Shown here: positions 59,601 to 64,000 of the stretch, piece by piece | Layout of the letters: every line of letters begins with the position of its first letter | Numbering within the stretch: position 1 is the stretch's first letter | DNA from: Novosphingobium sp. | Lineage (GTDB): Bacteria; Pseudomonadota; Alphaproteobacteria; Sphingomonadales; Sphingomonadaceae | Direction of reading: 5' to 3' | Assembly (NCBI RefSeq): GCF_020852455.1 | Contig: NZ_JADZAT010000010.1 | Span: 372,001-436,000 of the forward strand | Length of the DNA stretch: 64,000 bases | Program-made: the position numbers and the translations under genes | Notes under the pieces: generated by a model | The model's input: the letters and a program-made list of their open reading frames with translations, nothing else | What the model was told of the DNA's origin: nothing | Databases searched by the model: none

Positions 59601-60098
59601 AGCGTGAACCGCGGCAAGACCCGGCGCGGTGCAGACTTCGTGCGCGCCGATTTTTCGGACAGTTCGGGTCAGTTTTCGGCTGCCTGCTTTGAAGAGAGCC
59701 TGGTTGATCCGATGCTGCAATGGGCCAAAGATGGCACCTGCGTGCTGCTGACGGTTGAGCTCGATTCGCCCAGCCCGGACGAACCGCCCCGCATTACCGT
59801 GCGCGGCGCCCGTCCGCTGAGCGAAGTGAAAGTAGCCAGCGCGATGCAGCTGCGGCTCGATGTGCTGCGGCCCGATGTGCTGGGCGAACTGGCGCTGCTG
59901 CTGCAACCGGGCGAACCGGGGCGGGGCGAAGTACTTGCCCGGCTGCGCACCGGTACCGGCCACGACCCGCTGGTGCGGCTGGGGAGTGACTTTCATCTTG
60001 ATGGAGAACTCGCAGAACGCTTGGCAAGTGTCGAAGGTCTTGCCAATGTAGCGCTAAGCGCGCGGCGGGGCTCGGCCAACCTGAGGCTTGTCGCGTAA
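56628..60098 (+). CDS. dnaE: DNA polymerase III alpha subunit
   Basis: The 1156-residue replicative polymerase. PHP domain (1-280, degenerate, with RVLSSYSMLEGAID instead of the metal-binding HxH), polymerase core with the catalytic Asp pair in MPDFDIDF (about residue 397-402) and a third Asp in KFDFLGLKTL, an alpha-helical finger with YQEQVMQAAQ, a helix-hairpin-helix region, an OB fold (about 1000-1080) and a C-terminal domain. It copies the genome as part of the holoenzyme with clamp and epsilon. lolC-lolD-dnaE proximity is conserved in alphaproteobacteria. Confidence 0.96.
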   Translation: MSHTGFVPLRVLSSYSMLEGAIDPKAVVKLAVERAFPAIAIADRNGLYAMMAFAGAARDAGIQPIIGCLLGVRRSDDGPIDWLALYAQNEAGWQNLCHLVSRAHLDRPLELDAHVTLDDLAGHSDGLLCLTAAGEGALVRLLAEGRHDAAAAYCERLEHLFPGRLYIEVARRGDAAEDAAEDALIELAFARNVPLVATNPASYGDPNFYGAHDAMLCIANSTHVDAPERPRSSPQWWVKSAPMMNELFADLPEAIANTLVVAQRCAYAPPKRKPLLPSLAGDAAGEAQMLIDDARAGLEARLAPYGELPEEERQAYFDRLDFETGVINKMGFAGYFLIVADFIKWAKENDIPVGPGRGSGAGSVVAWALTITDLDPIRLGLLFERFLNPERVSMPDFDIDFCETRRGEVIRYVQAKYGHDHVAQIITFGKLKARAVLRDTGRILQMSYGQVDRLTKMVPNHPTDPWTLPRALNGVAELKREYDNDEEVHRLVDLAIQLEGLNRNSSTHAAGVVIGDRPLAQLVPLYRDPRSDMPVTQFDMKYVEDTGLIKFDFLGLKTLSVLKKALQLLARREITINLDALPWDDAEVYDLLQSGDTVGVFQLESEGMRRTLAAVKPTNFGDIIALVSLYRPGPMDNIPLFGRRKNGLESIEYPHPRLEGILAETYGIFVYQEQVMQAAQILAGYSLGDADLLRRAMGKKVQAEMDAQRHRFVDGCKEVSGIEAAKANELFDLIDKFAGYGFNKSHAAAYALLAYQTAWLKTHYPHEFYAASMCFDMHQSEKLAVFVDDMRRNGVELEGPSINRSEAEFTVERTDEGYAVRYALAGIRNVGEKAMDALHAEREANGRFTSLEDLFRRVPYGSMNRRQLEGLAGAGAFDELEPNRAKVLANADMLLAVADEAERTRSSGQAGLFGGDDHAAPALRLAEVEPWSKTEQMAKERENFGFYFAAHPVEQWRAVAVANGARTYAALMEGGVAGGGRSQAMMAAMIESVNRGKTRRGADFVRADFSDSSGQFSAACFEESLVDPMLQWAKDGTCVLLTVELDSPSPDEPPRITVRGARPLSEVKVASAMQLRLDVLRPDVLGELALLLQPGEPGRGEVLARLRTGTGHDPLVRLGSDFHLDGELAERLASVEGLANVALSARRGSANLRLVA

Positions 60099-60125
60099 GC
60101 CGTCAGAGCATCAGGAGAGGTAGCA

Positions 60126-61715
60126 ATGCTGGGAGCCATGCAGGACTGGGACCTTCGGGTAACCCACCTGATTGATCACGCCGCACGAGAGCACGCCAAC
60201 CGCGAAGTGGTAACCCGCTGGGCCGATGGAAGCGAGACGCGCACGAACTGGGCGGGGATCCGCCGCGATGCGCTGAAGATGACCCAGGCGCTGCGCAAAC
60301 TGGGCATTCAGCAGGGTGACCGGATCGCAACCCTGGCGATGAACCACAGCCGCCACCTGGTCAGCTGGTACGGCGCGGTGGGCGTGGGCGGGGTGCTGCA
60401 CACGATCAATCCGCGGCTGTTCGACGATCAGCTGGAATACATCGCCAACCATGCCGAGGACCAGGTCCTGCTGTATGACAAGGCCTTCACCCCGATCATC
60501 GAGCGGATGAAGGGCAAGTGGACCACGATCCGCCACTACATCTGTTATGACAATGGTGAGTTCGAGAACTGGATCGGGGCCGAGGACGGCCAGACCGAAT
60601 GGACCAGCGGCGGCGAGCGTGATCCCTGCATGCTGTGCTATACCAGCGGCACTACCGGCAATCCCAAGGGTGTGCTGTACGAACACCGGTCGACCATGCT
60701 GCACGCAATCACCGGGCTGCAACCCTCGATCTTCGATTTCGATACCCGTTCGGTCATGCTGCCGGTGGTGCCGATGTTCCACGCAGCCAGCTGGGGCCTG
60801 CCCTGGGCCGGCGCGGCAGCGGGGATCAAGTTCGTGTTCAGCGCGGTCAACGATGCGGCGGTGCTGTGCGAACTGATGAACCGCGAAGGCGTGACCCATT
60901 CGGCCGGGGTGCCGACCGTGTGGCTCGCGACCTTCCAGCACATGGACGCCACCGGCACCACGCTGCCAACGCTGCGTCACGCGATCATTGGCGGGTCGGC
61001 GGCGCCGCGCTTCATGATCGAGCGGCTGATGAAGGCCGGGGTCAATGTCGCGCATGCCTGGGGGATGACCGAAACCAGCCCGATCGGCACCACCGGGGCG
61101 ATGACCTGGGACTGGGCCGACAAGACCTTTGAAGAACAGCTCGACATCAAGCAGATGCAGGGCCGGGTTCCGTTCGGCGTGCAGCTGCGCACGGTCGATC
61201 TGGGCGATCCCACCAAGGAACTGCCGCGCGATGGCAAGACCAGCGGCGCACTGCAGGTGCGCGGGCCGTGGATCATCAAGCGCTATTTCAAGGCAGACCG
61301 GGATGCCACCGATGCCGAACAGTGGTTCGACACCGGCGATGTCGGCATCCTGCATCCCGATGGCACGCTGCAGCTGACCGACCGGACCAAGGACGTGATC
61401 AAGTCCGGCGGCGAATGGATCAGCTCGGTCGAGCTGGAAAACGCCGCAGTCGGCCATCCCGGTGTGGCAGAAGCCGCCGCGATCGGCATCTACCATCCCA
61501 AATGGGATGAGCGCCCGATCCTGGTCGTGGTCAAGAAGGAAGGCGTGGAAGTCACTGCGGACGAGATCAAGGCGCATCTGGCCCAGAGCGTCGCCAAATG
61601 GTGGCTGCCCGACGCGATCGAATTCGTCGCCGAGATCCCGCACGGGGCGACCGGCAAGATCAGCAAGAAGGACCTGCGTGACCAGTTCAGGGATTACAAG
61701 CTGGCGGATGCGTAA
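60126..61715 (+). CDS. Long-chain acyl-CoA synthetase (AMP-binding)
   Basis: A 529-residue adenylate-forming enzyme. The P-loop-like motif is [12 protein letters not shown] (about residues 172-183), then [38 protein letters not shown] and the C-terminal catalytic Lys in [11 protein letters not shown]. Similar to medium- or long-chain fatty-acyl-CoA ligases such as AlkK. It activates fatty acids for beta-oxidation. Start ATG 60126 with AGGAG upstream. It is 28 bp after dnaE, and may share its transcript. Confidence 0.93.
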   Translation: MLGAMQDWDLRVTHLIDHAAREHANREVVTRWADGSETRTNWAGIRRDALKMTQALRKLGIQQGDRIATLAMNHSRHLVSWYGAVGVGGVLHTINPRLFDDQLEYIANHAEDQVLLYDKAFTPIIERMKGKWTTIRHYICYDNGEFENWIGAEDGQTEWTSGGERDPCMLCYTSGTTGNPKGVLYEHRSTMLHAITGLQPSIFDFDTRSVMLPVVPMFHAASWGLPWAGAAAGIKFVFSAVNDAAVLCELMNREGVTHSAGVPTVWLATFQHMDATGTTLPTLRHAIIGGSAAPRFMIERLMKAGVNVAHAWGMTETSPIGTTGAMTWDWADKTFEEQLDIKQMQGRVPFGVQLRTVDLGDPTKELPRDGKTSGALQVRGPWIIKRYFKADRDATDAEQWFDTGDVGILHPDGTLQLTDRTKDVIKSGGEWISSVELENAAVGHPGVAEAAAIGIYHPKWDERPILVVVKKEGVEVTADEIKAHLAQSVAKWWLPDAIEFVAEIPHGATGKISKKDLRDQFRDYKLADA

Positions 61716-61720
61716 GCACC

Positions 61721-61833
61721 AATCCTCCCCCGTTGGGGGAGGTGGCAGCGCGTAGCGCTGACGGAGGGGGCAGTTGAGCCGCCGCGCCCCCTCCGGCCCG
61801 CCTGCGGCCCACCTACCCCAGAGGGGGAGGATT
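61721..61833. repeat. Intergenic foldback repeat, CTCCGTCAG family
   Basis: A 113-bp element with exact terminal inverted repeats of 11 bp (61721-61731, AATCCTCCCCC, and 61823-61833, GGGGGAGGATT). Inside it are blocks GAGGTGGCAG, GCGCTGACGGAGGGGG and CCCCCTCCGGCC that form further stems. Related in reverse complement to 7681-7785, for example CTCCGTCAG and TGCCACCTCC. It lies between the acyl-CoA synthetase and DUF1330 genes. No coding capacity. Confidence 0.75.
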
Positions 61834-61844
61834 TGGAGTGTTCA

Positions 61845-62258
61845 ATGACCAACTACATCGACCCGAGCCGTGAGAACTGGCAGGTCTTCAAGGACTTGCC
61901 GCGCGATGCGCCGATCCACATGCTCAACCTGCTGAAGTTCCGCGACCTGGCGGAATATCCGGCAGATCATGAGCTGCACGGTCAGGGTCTGACCGGCCGC
62001 GAAGCCTATGCGATCTATGAAAAGCGCTTCCAGGAACTGGTCGCCGACGATGGCGCGGCGATGGTTTGGCACATGCCGCTGGAATGCATGGTGACCGGCC
62101 CGGCCGGCGAGTGGGATGCGGGCTTCGTGATGGGCTATCCGCATTCGGGCGTGTTCATGGCGATGGTCAAGAACGAGAGCTATGTCCGCGACGCCCTGCC
62201 GCATCGTACGGCGGCTTTGGCGGACAGCCGGTTGATCCGGTTTGGGGGGAGATCCTAG
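61845..62258 (+). CDS. DUF1330 family protein
   Basis: A 137-residue protein of the DUF1330 dimeric alpha/beta-barrel group: IHMLNLLKFRDLAEY, GREAYAIYEKRFQELVADDG, DAGFVMGYPHSGVFMAMVKNESY and HRTAALADSRLIRFGG. Function unknown; the fold is related to monooxygenase-like domains that bind small molecules. ATG 61845 is 12 bp downstream of the repeat; GGAG in the repeat end (61835) gives a plausible Shine-Dalgarno. Its end overlaps the stop of the DUF4279 gene on the other strand by 4 bp. Confidence 0.88.
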   Translation: MTNYIDPSRENWQVFKDLPRDAPIHMLNLLKFRDLAEYPADHELHGQGLTGREAYAIYEKRFQELVADDGAAMVWHMPLECMVTGPAGEWDAGFVMGYPHSGVFMAMVKNESYVRDALPHRTAALADSRLIRFGGRS

Positions 62259-62683
62259 TCGTCTTCGTCGCGATTTTCGCCGCTATATATATCCAAATCG
62301 AGCTCAATGCCGCGCAAGCCAAGCGCCAGCAGAGTTGAAGGCTTCAAGGAAATCCCTTCGTTGAACTCTTCCAAGAATAGGCCTGTGAACAGGTCAAGGC
62401 TGAAACGCTCATTCAGCTCTTTCCAGATCGACAGATCGTCGGTCACCTTGCCCAAGAGCTCGTCGATCTGGCCATCCAAATCACCGGGAAACCTATCTTC
62501 CGTCCGCAGGTTCCACATCCCGTACTTCGGAATTCGCTCCCGGCCAGTCGTGGGGTTGCGAATAACTTCACCCTTTCGATAGGAGAGCGAAGGCTTGGTA
62601 CCCAGGATCACCGAGATTTCGTCAGGATCAAGCATCTCGCCAATAATGCGCAAGGATGCTGCTGTTTTCGAAACTGCCGACAT
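62255..62683 (-). CDS. DUF4279 family protein
   Basis: A 142-residue protein. It matches DUF4279: ASLRIIGEMLDPDEISVILGTKPSLSYRKGEVI, TGRERIPKYGMWNL, LDGQIDELLGKV, LFTGLFLEEFNEGISLKPSTLLALGLRGIELDLDIYS. No enzyme motif. The lower GC content and more A-ending codons than its neighbours suggest recent transfer. ATG 62683 was chosen over longer frames because it begins with MSAVSKTAASL, the typical family start. It is convergent with DUF1330 and lies between it and the radical SAM gene. Confidence 0.75.
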   Translation of the reverse strand: MSAVSKTAASLRIIGEMLDPDEISVILGTKPSLSYRKGEVIRNPTTGRERIPKYGMWNLRTEDRFPGDLDGQIDELLGKVTDDLSIWKELNERFSLDLFTGLFLEEFNEGISLKPSTLLALGLRGIELDLDIYSGENRDEDD

Positions 62684-62733
62684 GAGCTGCAAGGTTATCA
62701 GTAAGGCCCTGCTCCTGCTAGGCCGAAAAGCCC

Positions 62734-63813
62734 TTAGAACAACCGCATCTGCCCATCCATCTCGGGCCGAACAAACTGCCCGCAATCGAGCACAGGCTGC
62801 TCGCGGTTGAGGCCTAGGCGTTTGCAGGCGATCCGGAAGCGTGAACGGAACACATCGGCCCAGACGCCCAGCGGTTTCATCCGGGTGAAGAAGCCCGGGT
62901 CATTGTCCTTGCCGTGGCGCATTGACTGGACGGTGTGGATCACCTTGTCGGCGCGGTCGGGGAAGTGGACTTGGAGCCATTCCCTGACCAGCGGCGCCAC
63001 TTCGTGCGGCAGGCGCAGCATGATCCAGCTGGCGCTTTTCACTCCGCGCGCGGCGGCTTGCTCCAAAATACCCTCGATGAACTGATCGGTGATCGCGGGG
63101 ACAACCGGCGCGACCGAGACGTGGGCGGGCACGCCGGCGGCGGCGAGTTTCTCCAGCGCTTCCAATCGCTTGATCGGCGAGCTTGCGCGCGGTTCGAGCA
63201 GGCCGGAGAGTTTCGGATCAAGGCTGGTGACCGAGACCGAGACAGCCGTCAGATTGCGCGCCGCAAGCTCTGCCAGCAGATCGAGATCGCGAACCACCCG
63301 CGCGCTCTTGGTGGTGATCGTTACCGGGTGGCCGGCCTCCAGGCAGACTTCCAGCACCTGACGGGTGATCCGATAGCGCGCCTCGATCGGCTGGTAGGGA
63401 TCGGTGTTGGTGCCCATCGCGATCGGCGCGATCTTGTAGCCGGGTTTGGCCAGCGTCTGGCGCAGCAGCGCGGCGGCGTTGGGCTTGGCGAACAGTTTGG
63501 TCTCGAAATCGAGTCCGGGCGACAGGTCATGCCAGGCATGGCTGGGGCGGGCGTAGCAATAGACACACCCGTGCTCGCACCCGCGATAGGCATTGATCGA
63601 GCGGTCGAACGGAATGTCGGGTGACTGGTTGAAGGTGATAATCGACTGGGCGCGTTCCTCGACCACTTCGGTGCGCAGCTTGGGCCCGGGTCCGTCGAGT
63701 CCTTCGCGCGCGTCGAGCCAGTCCCCGTCAGCCTCGCGGCTCGCCAGGCCAAAGCGCTGCGGCACCCGCGCCGATTGCGCACCACGGCCGTGGATGGGGA
63801 GAGGTGAGGGCAT
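62734..63813 (-). CDS. PA0069-type radical SAM protein
   Basis: A 359-residue radical SAM protein. Cluster motif is CEHGCVYCYAR (about residues 83-93), a variant CxxxCxYC. The family-specific GTNTDPYQPIEARYRITRQVLEVCLEAG and SASWIMLRLPHEVAPLVREWL motifs are present. Spore-photoproduct-lyase-like TIM barrel. The reaction is unknown, although relation to DNA repair or nucleotide modification is sometimes suggested. Start ATG 63813; the frame goes to 63840 but with unlikely residues. Confidence 0.92.
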   Translation of the reverse strand: MPSPLPIHGRGAQSARVPQRFGLASREADGDWLDAREGLDGPGPKLRTEVVEERAQSIITFNQSPDIPFDRSINAYRGCEHGCVYCYARPSHAWHDLSPGLDFETKLFAKPNAAALLRQTLAKPGYKIAPIAMGTNTDPYQPIEARYRITRQVLEVCLEAGHPVTITTKSARVVRDLDLLAELAARNLTAVSVSVTSLDPKLSGLLEPRASSPIKRLEALEKLAAAGVPAHVSVAPVVPAITDQFIEGILEQAAARGVKSASWIMLRLPHEVAPLVREWLQVHFPDRADKVIHTVQSMRHGKDNDPGFFTRMKPLGVWADVFRSRFRIACKRLGLNREQPVLDCGQFVRPEMDGQMRLF

Positions 63814-63862
63814 CGTGAAGGTGGAACATATAAAGAACAAAAATGCAAGCTGCTGGCGCTCG

Positions 63863-64000
63863 CTATCGATTGTCGGCGATCACCTGCATAACTGCCAGGG
63901 CGTGTTCGGCGACAAGCGGGGCTGCATCTTCGGCCAGCACCAGCGCCTCCATCCGTTCCTGCAACGCCAGGCTGGTATAGAAATCATGGACAAGTGTGTT
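63863..64000 (-). CDS. C-terminal fragment of an unidentified gene
   Basis: The minus strand from the window edge reads NTLVHDFYTSLALQERMEALVLAED and ends VMQVIADNR before a TAG (63863-63865). This is 45 residues, an acidic, helical C-terminus such as those of oxidoreductases of the Gfo/Idh/MocA type, but too little to name. The gene continues beyond the window. Confidence 0.45.
   Translation of the reverse strand, partial: NTLVHDFYTSLALQERMEALVLAEDAAPLVAEHALAVMQVIADNR

Noticed and set aside
1..64000. tRNA, rRNA, CRISPR arrays or complete transposase genes.
   Set aside because: No cloverleaf with CCA end or GTTCRA-type arm was seen in the intergenic regions, no regular direct repeats with spacers, and no DDE or tyrosine/serine recombinase motifs in any frame. 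Small RNAs cannot be excluded without a covariance search.

Overview
The window looks like a chromosomal segment of a GC-rich alphaproteobacterium of the order Sphingomonadales (Sphingomonadaceae or Erythrobacteraceae). The evidence is three large SusC-like/TonB-dependent receptors with sphingomonad-type IVVT(A/G) plug starts, the purM / DUF2066 / hdaA neighbourhood, a purS-type FGAM synthase, lolC-lolD-dnaE adjacency, a small Flp pilin, many TTG and GTG starts with 1-8 bp gene overlaps, and two families of intergenic foldback repeats. I found no rRNA, tRNA, CRISPR array or complete insertion sequence.

Layout. 0-7 kb: purN (fused to an MmcQ/YjbR domain) and purM on the minus strand, then plus-strand DUF2066, hdaA, cysE, DUF2794 and a mini zinc-ribbon gene, then two membrane proteins on the minus strand. 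7-14 kb: a small HTH protein, an SDR and a phosphoglycolate phosphatase, then glmU and glmS, which are separated by a frameshifted nuclease-like gene and a VapBC-type toxin-antitoxin pair in an AT-rich patch. 14-18 kb: a GGDEF-EAL protein and purS-purQ. 17.6-23.6 kb: an atypical winged-helix regulator with a degenerate receiver, a secreted protein of unknown function, a TonB receptor and a VWA protein with a TonB-box-like motif. Pho-box-like 11-bp repeats lie in the divergent regulator promoter and before the receptor. 23.7-27.5 kb: a TetR / HlyD / ABC ATPase / ABC permease efflux operon with a perfect TetR-type palindrome and a foldback repeat inserted between the two ABC genes. 27.5-34.4 kb (minus): a small secreted protein, an M16 lipoprotein protease, DUF924, purC and an S9 peptidase. 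34.6-44.5 kb: an orphan Flp pilin, a TonB receptor, an SnoaL-like/GNAT/nitrilase operon, a PBP4-type carboxypeptidase and a third TonB receptor behind a LacI-like operator. 44.6-46.7 kb: two PilZ proteins around a cyclopropane-fatty-acyl synthase-like methyltransferase. 46.8-49 kb (minus): purF and an SDR. 49.1-52 kb: an OmpR-type two-component system and a dihaem peroxidase, with matching 11-bp-spaced GTCAG repeats before both units. 52-64 kb: lolC, lolD, a small secreted protein, glutathione peroxidase, a Yip1-like membrane protein, dnaE, an acyl-CoA synthetase, DUF1330, DUF4279, a PA0069-type radical SAM protein and a truncated gene at the edge.

How the genes fit together. Much of the window is housekeeping: de novo purine synthesis (purN, M, Q, S, C, F), UDP-GlcNAc supply (glmU, glmS), cysteine synthesis, replication (dnaE, hdaA) and lipoprotein export (lolCD). 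The most system-like accessory part is 17.6-23.6 kb. There, PhoB-type direct repeats occur in both promoters around a regulator that lacks most of the phosphorylation pocket, and next to a secreted protein, a TonB receptor and a VWA protein. I read this as a candidate phosphate-starvation envelope module, which is an inference from DNA motifs. A second predicted circuit is the 49-52 kb two-component system controlling itself and the dihaem peroxidase.
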